NCBI GenBank assembly: GCA_004525545.1
Contig: SPCU01000004.1
Location: 1 to 36,067, forward strand
From: Methanomassiliicoccus sp.
Lineage (GTDB): Archaea; Thermoplasmatota; Thermoplasmata; Methanomassiliicoccales; UBA472
Direction: 5' to 3'
Length of the DNA stretch: 36,067 bases
Position 1 is the first letter of the stretch; each line of letters starts with the position of its first letter. Under the pieces are notes generated by a model. It worked only from the letters and a program-made list of their open reading frames with translations. It had not been told where the DNA came from and ran no database searches. Positions 1 to 8,423 of the stretch are shown one piece after another. A program made the position numbers and the translations under genes.

Positions 1-2332
1 AGTATCTACAGTCATAGAATGCGGTGGCTCCGATGACGGTGACGCTGCCGGGGATGGTCACGGAGGTCAATGAATGGCTGAAGGCGAACGCTCCATATCC
101 GATAGTCGTGACGCTGCCGGGGATGGTGAACGCCCCGCCCCTGGTGCATGGATATTGAATCAGAGTGGTGATTTCTTTATCGTAGAGCACGCCATCGATG
201 CTGGCGTAGTTGGGGTTCTCTGGAACGACATTGATCGCGGTTATGGATGAACTGTCGAACCACGACCCAAAGGCGAATGCCGATTCCCCGATGGTTGTGA
301 CGGTGCTGGGGATGGTCACGGAAATGATGTTGGTGTTATCCTCGAAGGCGCGGTCACCAATGGCGACCACGGGACATCCTCCCAGAATTGAGGGGATGGT
401 TACATCACCTCCATCACCGGTGTAGCCAGTGATGGTAGCATCTCCGTCAGTGACGGTGTAGGTATAGTCCTCAGGAATGTAAGCCCCCATGATGAGGCCG
501 TTGAACGATCCACCGGGAGCGGGGAAGTTGGATGCGTAGTAGGCGTGGCCTTGCAGCCCCCCGTTTGCATCAAGGATCCAATAGGGACCTACGGAAGTGG
601 GTTGTTCTAGCCCGAGGAACGTCATGGAGGTGAGAGAGGAGCACCAGTAGAACGCGGCTTCCCCTATGGTGGTGACGGTGCTGGGGATGGTCACGGAGGT
701 GAGGGAGGAGCACTCTGCGAACGCCATGTCTCCGATAGTGATGACACCTTCAGAGATGGTAACGGAGGTGAGGGAGGGGCAGTAGTAGAACGCGGAGTAT
801 CCGATGTTGATGACGCCCTCAGAGATGGTAACGGAGGTGAGGGAGGGGCAGTAGAAGAACGCATAGTCTCCGATGGTGGTGACACCCTCAGAGATGGTAA
901 CGGAGATGAGGGAGAGGCAGTAGGCGAACGCATAGTCTCCGATGGTGGTGACGCTGCTGGGGATGGTCACGGAGGTGAGAGAGGAGCACCAGTAGAACGC
1001 GGAGTATCCGATGTTGATGACGCTCTCAGAGATGGTAACGGAGGTGAGGGAAGAGCAGTCATAGAACGCGAAGTCTCCGATGATTGTGACACCTTCGGGT
1101 ATTGTAACGGAGGTGATGATGTGGTTGCTCTCGAACGCGGCGTAGCCTATGGCGATGACCGGGAAGCCTCCCAGGGTGGGGGAGATCTTGGCCGCTCCGC
1201 CCGGGCCAATGTAGCCGGTGATGGTGGCCTTGCCATCGGTCACGGTGTAGGTGTACTCAGGGATGTACTCGCCCATGATGAGCCCGCAGAAGCTTCCTCC
1301 CAGCAAGGGGAAGTTGGAGGAGTAGTAAGCGTGGCCGCGGATGGTCGAAGGTGTGTCAAGGATCCAGGAGGAGCCTACGGAAGACGGTCTGGTGAGTCCA
1401 TGGAAGTTTATCGAGGTGAGCGAGGTGCAGTAGTAGAACGCCTCGCTGCCGATGGAAGTTACGCCGCTGCCGATTGTGATCGATGACAGGGCGGACCTTG
1501 AGAACGCATGGTCGCCTATGTTGGCGACGCCATCAGGGATGGTGATGGAGGCTAGGGATGTGCACCGGTAGAATGCATAGCTGCCAATGGTGGTGACGTT
1601 GTCACCGATGGTGACGGAGTTCAGGTTGTAACAGGACATGAACGCGTAGCTGCCGATGGAGGTGACCCCGTTGCCGATGATGACGGAGGTGAGGGATTGG
1701 CATTCGTCGAAAGCGAAACTGCCGATGTTGATTACATTGTCACTTATGGTGACGGAGCTCAGGGCGGAAAATGCGAAGGCGCCATCTCCAATGGAGGTGA
1801 CGCTTTCGGGTACAACGAAATGCCCGAACCCTCCAGAATAATGGGTCAATATGGCTAGGTCCTTGCTGTAAATAACTCCGTCCGCACTAGCGTAGCTCGG
1901 ATTGTCTGGATCCATATTGACAGCGGTCAGGGCGGAACACCCAGCGAACGCGTAGGATTCGATGGAGGTGACACTGCTGGGGATTGTGATGGAAGTGAGG
2001 GATGTGCAATATACGAAGGCGGAATTTCCTATCGTGGTGATCCCGCTGCCGATGATGACGGAGGTCAGGGAGGTGCCGTAACCGAAAGAAAATGCATCAA
2101 TGGCCACGACCGAATATCCACCTAGAGTTGCGGGGATGGTGACCGCTCCACCCGGCCCGGTATAGCCCGTAATTGTTGCTTGTCCGTCTGCCACGGAGTA
2201 TTCGAAATCACCTTCGGTTGCCGCGGACAGGTCGCCCGGCACCATTGTGGTCAATGCTATCAGCACGAACAAAACTATTATACCTAATAATCCAAAACGA
2301 ACAAATGGACTAACTCTGACTGATCCATGCAT
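1..2332 (-). CDS. BspA-like leucine-rich repeat surface protein (C-terminus beyond window)
   Basis: The frame is open without a stop from the ATG at 2332 to the window edge (777 codons seen). It starts with a hydrophobic stretch (about residues 12-32, GLLGIIVLFVLIALTTMV) that looks like a signal peptide or anchor, so the product is probably exported. The rest is built of roughly 23-residue LRR_5/BspA units of the form LTSVTIPSSVTTIGDYAF. A linker beginning YTVTDGKATITGY and ending in LGG occurs three times (near 2210, 1250 and 470), and a WILD/GHAYY/SNFP/GLIMG module occurs twice (near 1400-1270 and 600-480). BspA repeats are known from bacterial and archaeal surface proteins and often mediate adhesion; that role here is inference. 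A run of eight or nine G lies 7 bases before the ATG and may serve as ribosome binding site. The 3' end and any anchor are not visible. Confidence 0.85.
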   Translation of the reverse strand, partial: MHGSVRVSPFVRFGLLGIIVLFVLIALTTMVPGDLSAATEGDFEYSVADGQATITGYTGPGGAVTIPATLGGYSVVAIDAFSFGYGTSLTSVIIGSGITTIGNSAFVYCTSLTSITIPSSVTSIESYAFAGCSALTAVNMDPDNPSYASADGVIYSKDLAILTHYSGGFGHFVVPESVTSIGDGAFAFSALSSVTISDNVINIGSFAFDECQSLTSVIIGNGVTSIGSYAFMSCYNLNSVTIGDNVTTIGSYAFYRCTSLASITIPDGVANIGDHAFSRSALSSITIGSGVTSIGSEAFYYCTSLTSINFHGLTRPSSVGSSWILDTPSTIRGHAYYSSNFPLLGGSFCGLIMGEYIPEYTYTVTDGKATITGYIGPGGAAKISPTLGGFPVIAIGYAAFESNHIITSVTIPEGVTIIGDFAFYDCSSLTSVTISESVINIGYSAFYWCSSLTSVTIPSSVTTIGDYAFAYCLSLISVTISEGVTTIGDYAFFYCPSLTSVTISEGVINIGYSAFYYCPSLTSVTISEGVITIGDMAFAECSSLTSVTIPSTVTTIGEAAFYWCSSLTSMTFLGLEQPTSVGPYWILDANGGLQGHAYYASNFPAPGGSFNGLIMGAYIPEDYTYTVTDGDATITGYTGDGGDVTIPSILGGCPVVAIGDRAFEDNTNIISVTIPSTVTTIGESAFAFGSWFDSSSITAINVVPENPNYASIDGVLYDKEITTLIQYPCTRGGAFTIPGSVTTIGYGAFAFSHSLTSVTIPGSVTVIGATAFYDCRY
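632..1110 (-). repeat. 69-bp tandem repeats inside the BspA-like gene
   Basis: Near-identical units recur at a spacing of exactly 69 bases: the block gagatggtaacgga starts at 753, 822 and 891, with diverged copies on either side. Each unit encodes one 23-residue LRR_5 repeat. The DNA identity is higher here than in the rest of the gene, which suggests recent unit duplication or gene conversion. Confidence 0.85.
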
Positions 2333-2406
2333 ATCGCGCCCCCCCCTGTGAATGATGATCCGCTCTCTTTTTACGACTTAGGCGGACTACGGACTTTTTT
2401 GCCCGT

Positions 2407-2417
2407 GAATATATTTC
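2407..2417 (-). promoter_or_regulatory. Possible TATA element of the BspA-like gene
   Basis: On the minus strand the sequence reads GAAATATATTC, about 75 bases before the ATG at 2332. It lies in an AT-rich spacer (2333-2582) without a gene. A second AT-rich element (TATATTTAAAG, near 2538) is an alternative. Position alone supports this. Confidence 0.3.
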
Positions 2418-2582
2418 TACACCCTTATTCCGAATATATAGATTGTCATAATTTAGAGCGAAATTTGGAAATCATGTACGCGATTTTGATTATAATATAA
2501 TTAATAAATAATATAATGGCTGGCGGATCAGCTTTAAATATAGATTCATTTAGCACGTTGGATGACCGATCCATGGGCCTCC

Positions 2583-3368
2583 TCAACGTATCTTCCGACG
2601 GAACACCAGTATGCTGGCGGTCAGACTGATGGCTGCGATGATGCTTATCGCGATTAACGCGTTGCCTATCTTATCCCAAACGAAACCTTCGATTATCAGG
2701 CTCTGGAAGGCCTGCGCTACATAGGTGAAGGGATTGACCTTCGCCACCTCCTGCACCCATGCTGGAAGAAGTCCCAGGGGCATCACTGCCGCGGACAGGA
2801 ATAGCAGGGGGAAGGTAGTGAGGAGCCCGACCGACAACGTGGTCTGATCACTCTTGGTGGTCAGCCCTACGAACAAGGAAATGCCTGACCAAGCCATCCC
2901 AAAGGCCGCTGACAGGATCAGGATCATGAATACCCCAAAGAGCCCCGAAGCGATCTCCACCCCTATCGCCACTCCGATGAGCAATATGATCACAACTTGA
3001 ACCACGATGGTGATGGCGTCACTGAACAACTTGCCGAAAAGGATAGCTGATTTGTTTATTGGCGCCACCCTCATCTTGTCCATGAACCCGCTCTCCAGGT
3101 CGTTCACGAGACCTAGCCCGGCGGCGAGGGCCGAGGATGTTATTGTTTGGATGACGACCGCGGCGGTGAAGAAGGTAACATAGCTGGCTGTGCCAGTTAG
3201 TTGTTTGAAATTCGGGATGTCCCCGATGGCTGAGAAAGCTTGTGTGAATAGAAGGAACCACACTAGCGGTTGTATCAGCGAGAAGAAGATGAATATCGGT
3301 TGACGGACCAACTTGGTGTTCCATCGACGGAAGATCGCCGCGGTCTCCGATACCCATTCCATCATCAT
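2583..3368 (-). CDS. ABC-2 type transporter permease (DrrB-like)
   Basis: This is a 261-residue integral membrane protein of the ABC-2 permease family. A cytoplasmic N-terminus (ETAAIFRRWNTKLVRQP) is followed by about six hydrophobic segments, including LIQPLVWFLLFTQAF near residue 32 and segments near 60-80, 105-130, 140-165, 175-200 and 230-255. The central region with NDLESGFMDKMRVAPI is the typical cytoplasmic coupling segment of DrrB-type exporters. Its ATG overlaps the TGA of the ATPase gene in an ATGA (3368-3365), so the two are translationally coupled and should form one exporter. Further ATG codons at positions 2 and 3 make the exact start uncertain by one or two residues. The substrate cannot be read from sequence; relatives export drugs, lipids or polysaccharides. 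Confidence 0.9.
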   Translation of the reverse strand: MMMEWVSETAAIFRRWNTKLVRQPIFIFFSLIQPLVWFLLFTQAFSAIGDIPNFKQLTGTASYVTFFTAAVVIQTITSSALAAGLGLVNDLESGFMDKMRVAPINKSAILFGKLFSDAITIVVQVVIILLIGVAIGVEIASGLFGVFMILILSAAFGMAWSGISLFVGLTTKSDQTTLSVGLLTTFPLLFLSAAVMPLGLLPAWVQEVAKVNPFTYVAQAFQSLIIEGFVWDKIGNALIAISIIAAISLTASILVFRRKIR

Positions 3369-4390
3369 GGCCTCTTCCCCCTTTTCCCCCAGCCGCGTCC
3401 CTTGACCGCCCCTTTTCTTTCGACCACGTTAAGGGCCCTCCCTGTCAGCTTGAGGAAGACCTCGTCGAGGGTCGGTCCAGATAAGGTAAGTTGGTCTATC
3501 TGTACGCCTATGCCGTCCAATAACCTGACCAATTGTGGTATTATGGCCGATCCGTTATGGGCCATGACCGTCAGTCCTTTATCCCCGCTGATCCCGACCG
3601 AGCACAGGCCGACCTCCTTCACCCCCTCCATCTTGGCGATTACGGTGGAGGCCGTCTCGCAGGCCTCCGGGTCATCGGACCTGACGCTTAAGGTGATGAT
3701 ATCCGCTCCGATCCTGGCCTTAAGTTCCAGAGGGGTCCCTTCGGCCACGATCTTCCCTTGGTCCACGATGCACAAGCGATCGGACAGACGATCGGCCTCT
3801 TCCATGTATTGGGTGGTCAGGAATATGGTCATGCCCTGGCGATTAAGCTCGGCGATATATTCCCAGATGTCCTGACGGCTCTGGGGGTCCAAGCCGGTGG
3901 TCGGCTCGTCCAGGATCAGGACCTTGGGGTCGGATACAAGTGAGGACGCTAGATCCAATCGCTTTCGCATACCGCCGGAGAACGTCTTCAACCTTCTATC
4001 GGCCGCCTCCTGAAGCTTCACCGTTTCCAGAAGTTGTTCCACCCTCTGAATGGCCTTTTCTTTGGGGATGTGATGGAAGCTGCATTGCAGTAAAAGGTTC
4101 TCCCGAGCGGTGAGGTCGTCGTCAACCCCTACTTCCTGGGAAGAATAACCGATGATGCGCCTCACCGCGGCCTGGTCCTTGTCTATGTCTAGGCCATCGA
4201 TAGTAGCTCGCCCGGATGTTTTTTCGAGCAATGTTGTGAGGATCTTGATCGTGGTGCTCTTTCCAGCACCGTTGGGACCGAGGAACCCGAACACCTCCCC
4301 CCTGTGCACGCTGAAGGAGATCCCATCGACCGCCAGTATGTCCTTGTTATAGATCTTGCGCAGGTCCTCGACAACGATGATATCCTCCAC
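3365..4390 (-). CDS. ABC transporter ATP-binding protein (DrrA-like)
   Basis: This 341-residue ATPase energises the permease encoded directly downstream. Walker A is GPNGAGKST (37-45), the Q-loop is SSQEVG (82-87), the signature is FSGGMRKR (136-143) and Walker B is LILDEP (157-162), followed by TTGLDP. The extended C-terminal part (about 230-341), with GPTLDEVFLKLTGR, matches the DrrA/CcmA-like daunorubicin-resistance subfamily. The start is a GTG at 4390-4388; a run of seven G about 7 bases upstream can act as ribosome binding site. The stop overlaps the permease start. A TATA-like element lies 57 bases upstream. The call as exporter ATPase is firm, the transported compound unknown. Confidence 0.92.
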   Translation of the reverse strand: MEDIIVVEDLRKIYNKDILAVDGISFSVHRGEVFGFLGPNGAGKSTTIKILTTLLEKTSGRATIDGLDIDKDQAAVRRIIGYSSQEVGVDDDLTARENLLLQCSFHHIPKEKAIQRVEQLLETVKLQEAADRRLKTFSGGMRKRLDLASSLVSDPKVLILDEPTTGLDPQSRQDIWEYIAELNRQGMTIFLTTQYMEEADRLSDRLCIVDQGKIVAEGTPLELKARIGADIITLSVRSDDPEACETASTVIAKMEGVKEVGLCSVGISGDKGLTVMAHNGSAIIPQLVRLLDGIGVQIDQLTLSGPTLDEVFLKLTGRALNVVERKGAVKGRGWGKRGKRP

Positions 4391-4442
4391 TTTATTTCCC
4401 CCCCAGAGCCCGCGGGTTATAGTAAATCAATCTGACTACCAG

Positions 4443-4452
4443 ACTATATTTC
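4443..4452 (-). promoter_or_regulatory. TATA element of the ABC exporter operon
   Basis: On the minus strand GAAATATAGT lies 57 bases upstream of the GTG start at 4390. A transcription start about 25 bases further on would give a leader of roughly 30 bases that contains the G-rich ribosome binding site. Confidence 0.45.
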
Positions 4453-4530
4453 GATTTCGGTGATGATTTCAGAGTAGATAGCGGGGAACCAAGATGCCGT
4501 GGACCAGGCCGCTTCAACGCCTCAACGCTT

Positions 4531-4701
4531 TTATCGACCTTTCTTCGCAATTTCCGATTCCTTTACCGCCATCTCGACCACGCGGTTGATAAAGAAGTCC
4601 ACCACGGTCCCGCTGCTTATTATCGCTCGGTGACCGCCCCCTTCATTTGACGGGATCAACGAGTCACCGTGGTCGCAGACCATAGCGGCGTATCGGTTCA
4701 C
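4531..4701 (-). CDS. Small protein coupled to terC, function unknown
   Basis: A GTG at 4701 overlaps the TGA of the terC gene as GTGA (4701-4698), a typical stop-start overlap for coupled translation, and AGGGGA lies just upstream. The frame encodes 56 residues and ends in TAA. It is soluble, contains SNEGGGHRAIISSG and ends in a charged helix (NRVVEMAVKESEIAKKGR). I do not recognise a family. An internal ATG at 4683 would give a 50-residue version. It could be a short partner of TerC or the remnant of a longer gene. Confidence 0.45.
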   Translation of the reverse strand: MNRYAAMVCDHGDSLIPSNEGGGHRAIISSGTVVDFFINRVVEMAVKESEIAKKGR

Positions 4702-5720
4702 TTGTCCCCTGGGCCTTCGTTTTCCTGAAGGCTCGTCAGGGCGGGGCATGACTCAGTCTGGACCTCGGCCACCACCGGGCAGACCCCGGTGCGCCTGGTC
4801 ACGATGACCGAGGCGATCATGGAGATGCCCAGTATCAGCACGATGATCGCCAAAGACGCAAGTACTGGCAGGTGAACGTAGTGGGCCACCAGCATCTTGA
4901 CCCCCACGAAGGTGAGGATCGCGGCCAGACCGTACTTGAGGTAGCAGAACAGGTTCATGACGTGCGAGAGCGAGAAGTATAACGACCTGAGACCGAGAAT
5001 GGCGAACGCATGGGAGCTGAACACGATGAACGTGCTGGTGGTGATGCCTAGAATGGCGGGAATCGAATCGACAGCGAAAACGATGTCGGTGGTCTCCACT
5101 ACCAGCAGGGTAATGAACATCGGTGTGGCCCAGAGGATGACCTTTCCCTTTCCGTTCGGCTTGCGGACGAAGAACTTGTCGCCTTCGTAATCCTTGGTGA
5201 CCGGAAGGAACCTGCGGAAGAACCGGACCATGACGTTGTGCTCGGGCTCCACTTTCTCCTTCTCTTTCTTAATGGCCATCCTAAGCCCGGTGATGACCAG
5301 GAAGGCCCCGAAGATATAGAGGATCCATTCGAACGATTCTACCAATGATACTCCGACCAATATGAAGGCCAGCCTGAACCCCAAAGCACCCAGGATGCCC
5401 CAGAACAGCACCTTATGCTGATCCTTCGCTGGAACGCAGAAGGAGCCGAATATCAGGATGATGATGAATAGATTGTCGACACTGAGCATGAGCTCCATGA
5501 GGTAACCGGTAGTGAACTCAAGGCCAGCTTGCGAACCTATTGAGAGATAGATGCCGATATTGAACACGATAGCGGCGCCGATGAAGAAGGCGACCTGTAT
5601 CAATGCCTCCTTGGGTTTGATGACGTGTGCCTTGCGGTTGAACACCCCCAGGTCTAAAATTAAAAGGCTCGTGATACTGATGATGAATATTATCCATGCC
5701 GTGCCGGTCACTGCTGTCAA
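4698..5720 (-). CDS. TerC family integral membrane protein
   Basis: This 340-residue membrane protein belongs to the TerC/Alx family, linked to tellurite resistance and metal (manganese) homeostasis. The family's acidic membrane motifs are both present: ELMLSVDN (76-83) and ETTDIVFAVDS (209-219). About eight or nine hydrophobic segments are visible, the first at 8-25 and the last around 285-308. The middle loop (150-195) is charged. The start is a TTG at 5720, with AGGATGG upstream; a GTG three codons in is an alternative, and no in-frame ATG is available near the N-terminus. A TATA-like element about 50 bases upstream gives a short leader. Metal export at the cell membrane is inferred from the family. 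Confidence 0.88.
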   Translation of the reverse strand: MTAVTGTAWIIFIISITSLLILDLGVFNRKAHVIKPKEALIQVAFFIGAAIVFNIGIYLSIGSQAGLEFTTGYLMELMLSVDNLFIIILIFGSFCVPAKDQHKVLFWGILGALGFRLAFILVGVSLVESFEWILYIFGAFLVITGLRMAIKKEKEKVEPEHNVMVRFFRRFLPVTKDYEGDKFFVRKPNGKGKVILWATPMFITLLVVETTDIVFAVDSIPAILGITTSTFIVFSSHAFAILGLRSLYFSLSHVMNLFCYLKYGLAAILTFVGVKMLVAHYVHLPVLASLAIIVLILGISMIASVIVTRRTGVCPVVAEVQTESCPALTSLQENEGPGDK

Positions 5721-5766
5721 GGGCTTTGTCCATCCTGAGTAGGTTTTAGGCGCCCTACTCCCCGTT

Positions 5767-5780
5767 GATATATATTTTTA
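5767..5780 (-). promoter_or_regulatory. TATA element of terC
   Basis: On the minus strand the sequence TAAAAATATATATC is centred near 5773, so transcription would start near 5747, about 27 bases before the TTG. The same AT-rich core could serve divergent transcription towards the small ORF at 5930. Confidence 0.5.
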
Positions 5781-5929
5781 TTTGAAAAGAACAGAAAACA
5801 GTATGAGGAGTTTTGGGTGTTCTGACGCTCAAGCACAAAGACTTCGCAGGATCTCTATGTTAAGACTCATGATAAGGCGGGCTCGGGGATCGAGAGGGCG
5901 ATGCGGATAAGTTTGATCGGGAGGAACGA

Positions 5930-6082
5930 ATGAAGTTCAATACATCCCGGAGGCTCGATCTGCAAGAACTGAAAAGAAATTCGAGATATCTAGATATAAT
6001 TGAATTAAATCCCGGCGGGAGCACTGTTCCATCCTGCAAAACAACAGATTATGGACCCTCATTGCGAATTATTAGACGGTAA
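5930..6082 (+). CDS. Possible small protein of 50 residues, unknown
   Basis: In the spacer between terC and tdh an ATG at 5930 is preceded at 5 bases by a strong ribosome binding site (GGGAGG). The frame runs 50 codons to TAA and is followed at once by a T-rich stretch (6086-6100) that could terminate transcription. The product is basic and polar (MKFNTSRRLDLQELKRNS at the N-terminus) and has no membrane segment. The 13-mer ggaggaacgaatg that spans its start is repeated exactly at the start of tdh. I recognise no family; it may be a real small protein or a decayed copy of a gene start. Confidence 0.3.
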   Translation: MKFNTSRRLDLQELKRNSRYLDIIELNPGGSTVPSCKTTDYGPSLRIIRR

Positions 6083-6085
6083 CGA

Positions 6086-6100
6086 CTTTTTATTATTTTT
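6086..6100 (+). terminator. T-rich terminator candidate after the small ORF
   Basis: The stretch gactttttattattttt follows directly on the stop codon of the 50-residue ORF. Archaeal RNA polymerase terminates at such T-tracts without needing a hairpin. This is position-based. Confidence 0.3.
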
Positions 6101-6152
6101 GGTGAAATTTAACATTTGAATTTTTATAAATAAATTATATTTATCCTCAATT

Positions 6153-6161
6153 GTATTATAT
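6153..6161 (+). promoter_or_regulatory. TATA element of the tdh-kbl operon
   Basis: GTATTATAT is centred 45 bases before the ATG at 6202, placing transcription start near 6183, just before the GAGGAGG ribosome binding site (6190-6196). AT-rich sequence at 6121-6143 offers alternatives. Confidence 0.45.
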
Positions 6162-6201
6162 TCTGTTGGTGACATTAATAGGCTGGTAAGAGGAGGAACG
6201 A

Positions 6202-7170
6202 ATGAGAATGGACGCCAGGATTATGGTCACGGGAGGAACGGGGCAGATCGGTTCTGAGCTTACCTTGGAGCTGAGGAAGCGTTACGGGAACGAGAACGTC
6301 CTGGCATTGGGGCACAGTCGGAAACCGACCGGTGATCTGCTAGAGAACGGCCCCTTTGAAAAGGCGGACATCAGGGACCGGGAGAGACTAGAGACGCTGA
6401 TCGAGGAGTACGAAATTGACACCGTGTACCATTTGGCGGCGGTACTATCGGGAGTTGGCGAAAAAGACCCTCAGTTCGCCTGGAACCTCAACGTGAACGG
6501 GATTATCAATGTACTCGAGATAGCACGCAAGCGCAACATCAAGGTCTTCTGGCCCAGTTCCATCGCCGTCTTCGGCAACAACTGCCCGCAGGACAATACC
6601 CCTCAGGATACAGCGCTCCAACCCACCACCATGTATGGTGTCACCAAGGTAGCTGGTGAACTGCTATGCGATTATTACCACCGCAAGTATGGCGTCGATG
6701 TACGTAGCGTTCGTTACCCCGGCATCGTCAGCGCGGAGACCATGCCCGGCGGAGGCACCACCGATTACGCGATCGCCATCTTCTATGGGGCGGTACGCAA
6801 TAACCATTACACGTGTTTTGTACGTGAGGACACCGTGCTACCGATGATGTACATGCCCGATTGCATCAACGCTGCCATCGACATCATGAAAGCTCCGGCG
6901 GAAAGCATCAACACTCGCCTGGGCTACAATCTCAACGGTACCAGCTTCTCCGCCGGGGACCTAGCAAAATTAGTTGCCGAACGAAGTCCCGGTTTCAGGA
7001 TCGAATATAAACCGGACTACCGTCAGGCCATCGCTGACTCTTGGCCTAACTCCATGGACGATTCGCTCGCCTCCAAGGACTGGGGCTGGAAGGTGGAATG
7101 GGGGTTGGACCGCATGGCCGACGACATGTTCGCCCGGCTACGCAAACGCAAGGCCGACGGCCATCTTTAA
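6202..7170 (+). CDS. tdh: L-threonine 3-dehydrogenase, SDR type
   Basis: The product oxidises L-threonine to 2-amino-3-oxobutyrate with NAD+. The 322-residue protein is an extended SDR with the nucleotide motif GGTGQIG (11-17), the catalytic Ser in WPSS (117-120) and the YGVTK pair Tyr145/Lys149. The stretches PGGGTTDYA and ADSWPNSMDDS are hallmarks of the short-chain threonine dehydrogenase known from Thermoplasma and Flavobacterium, rather than general sugar epimerases or the zinc-dependent Tdh of other archaea. The start is set by GAGGAGG five bases upstream of the ATG. kbl follows after 59 bases on the same strand, which fits the two-step threonine to glycine pathway and confirms the call. 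Confidence 0.92.
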   Translation: MRMDARIMVTGGTGQIGSELTLELRKRYGNENVLALGHSRKPTGDLLENGPFEKADIRDRERLETLIEEYEIDTVYHLAAVLSGVGEKDPQFAWNLNVNGIINVLEIARKRNIKVFWPSSIAVFGNNCPQDNTPQDTALQPTTMYGVTKVAGELLCDYYHRKYGVDVRSVRYPGIVSAETMPGGGTTDYAIAIFYGAVRNNHYTCFVREDTVLPMMYMPDCINAAIDIMKAPAESINTRLGYNLNGTSFSAGDLAKLVAERSPGFRIEYKPDYRQAIADSWPNSMDDSLASKDWGWKVEWGLDRMADDMFARLRKRKADGHL

Positions 7171-7229
7171 ACCGGTCGGTGCAAAGATTAAATGGCCATT
7201 GAATCGCTCCATCACTTGGAGATGTTTAC

Positions 7230-8423
7230 ATGAGAGATCCGAATTCGTTCCTCAAACAGGAGTATCAGGACCTGGTCGACCAAGCCTTGGACTGGAGGAT
7301 CGCTAAGCTGCAGGGGGCTAGCACCCCCTGGTGTAATGTGGACGGAAAGAGGGTGCTCATGTTCTGCTCCAATAACTACCTCGGCCTGAGCAACCACCCA
7401 CACATGAAGGAACTGGCCAAACAGGCCGTGGACTCCCATGGCGTCGGCTCCGGTTCCGTGCGCCCGATAGCGGGCACCATGGACATACACCTGGAACTGG
7501 AGGAGAGATTGGCCAAGTTCAAGGGGGCGCCGGCCTCGCTCGTGTACCAGACCGGCTTCGCCGCCAACGCCGGACTTATACCACAATTGGTTGGAAAGGG
7601 TGACCTTATCATCTCCGACGAATTGAATCACGGCAGTATCATCGACGGCGTACGCTTATCGACCGCCGAGAGAACCATATACAGACATTGCGACGTCGCC
7701 GATCTGGCATTGAAACTTGAGGAAGCGGAGATGAAGCAACCTAGCTACCGCCGTATTCTCATAATCACCGATGGCGTGTTCTCCATGGACGGAGACATGG
7801 CCCCGCTGGACCAGATAGCCAAGCTTGCCAAGGAGCACGGTGCCATGCTCTATGTGGACGATGCCCATGGCGAAGGTGTGCTGGGGGAAGGAGGACGCGG
7901 GATCGTCTCCCATTTTGACCTGGACCACAACAGTGTACAGGTGGAGATGGGGACGTTCTCGAAAGCGTTCGGCGTCGTTGGCGGCCACATCTCCGGCTCA
8001 ATTGACCTCAAGAACTTCGCCCTGAACAGATCCCGCACCTGGCTTTTGAGCGGCTCGCACCCTCCGGCGGTGGCCGCCGCCTGCATAGGGGCGATAGACG
8101 TCCTGGAGAAGGAACCGCAGCATGTGCGCAATCTCTGGGAGCGTACCAAGTATTTCCGGAAGGCGATGCAGGACCTGGGCTTCGACACCGGGAGGTCCGT
8201 TACGCCGATCATCCCGATCATGGTCGGCGACAGCACCAAGGCAAAAAAGCTGAGCGAACGGCTTTACCAGGAGAGCATCTTCGCCTTGCCTATCGTATTT
8301 CCCATGGTGTCGAAGGATAAGGCGCGCATTCGCACCATCATGAACGCTGCGCTCAGAGAGCAGGACCTTGACTTCGCCATCGGCAAGTTCGAGAAGATCG
8401 GAAAGGAACTGCACATCATTTGA
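7230..8423 (+). CDS. kbl: Glycine C-acetyltransferase (2-amino-3-ketobutyrate CoA ligase)
   Basis: This PLP enzyme cleaves 2-amino-3-oxobutyrate with CoA to glycine and acetyl-CoA, completing threonine breakdown after tdh. The 397-residue length is standard for the alpha-oxoamine synthase family. Visible motifs are CSNNYLGL (46-53), NHGS with His134, the cofactor-binding DDAHGEGVLG (210-219) and GTFSKAFG with the PLP lysine Lys245. A GGAG lies eight bases before the ATG. Family members also include 8-amino-7-oxononanoate synthase (BioF) and serine palmitoyltransferase, but the tdh neighbour decides for Kbl. AT-rich sequence without a gene follows the stop. Confidence 0.93.
   Translation: MRDPNSFLKQEYQDLVDQALDWRIAKLQGASTPWCNVDGKRVLMFCSNNYLGLSNHPHMKELAKQAVDSHGVGSGSVRPIAGTMDIHLELEERLAKFKGAPASLVYQTGFAANAGLIPQLVGKGDLIISDELNHGSIIDGVRLSTAERTIYRHCDVADLALKLEEAEMKQPSYRRILIITDGVFSMDGDMAPLDQIAKLAKEHGAMLYVDDAHGEGVLGEGGRGIVSHFDLDHNSVQVEMGTFSKAFGVVGGHISGSIDLKNFALNRSRTWLLSGSHPPAVAAACIGAIDVLEKEPQHVRNLWERTKYFRKAMQDLGFDTGRSVTPIIPIMVGDSTKAKKLSERLYQESIFALPIVFPMVSKDKARIRTIMNAALREQDLDFAIGKFEKIGKELHII

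Noticed and set aside
691-933. Repetitive frames rich in Ser and Pro over the BspA-like gene
   Set aside because: They arise from other phases of the 69-base repeats, while the long minus-strand frame gives the coherent leucine-rich repeat protein.
670-1110. CRISPR-like regular repeats
   Set aside because: The 69-base units have no unique spacers between constant repeats and encode one continuous protein, so this is a coding tandem repeat.
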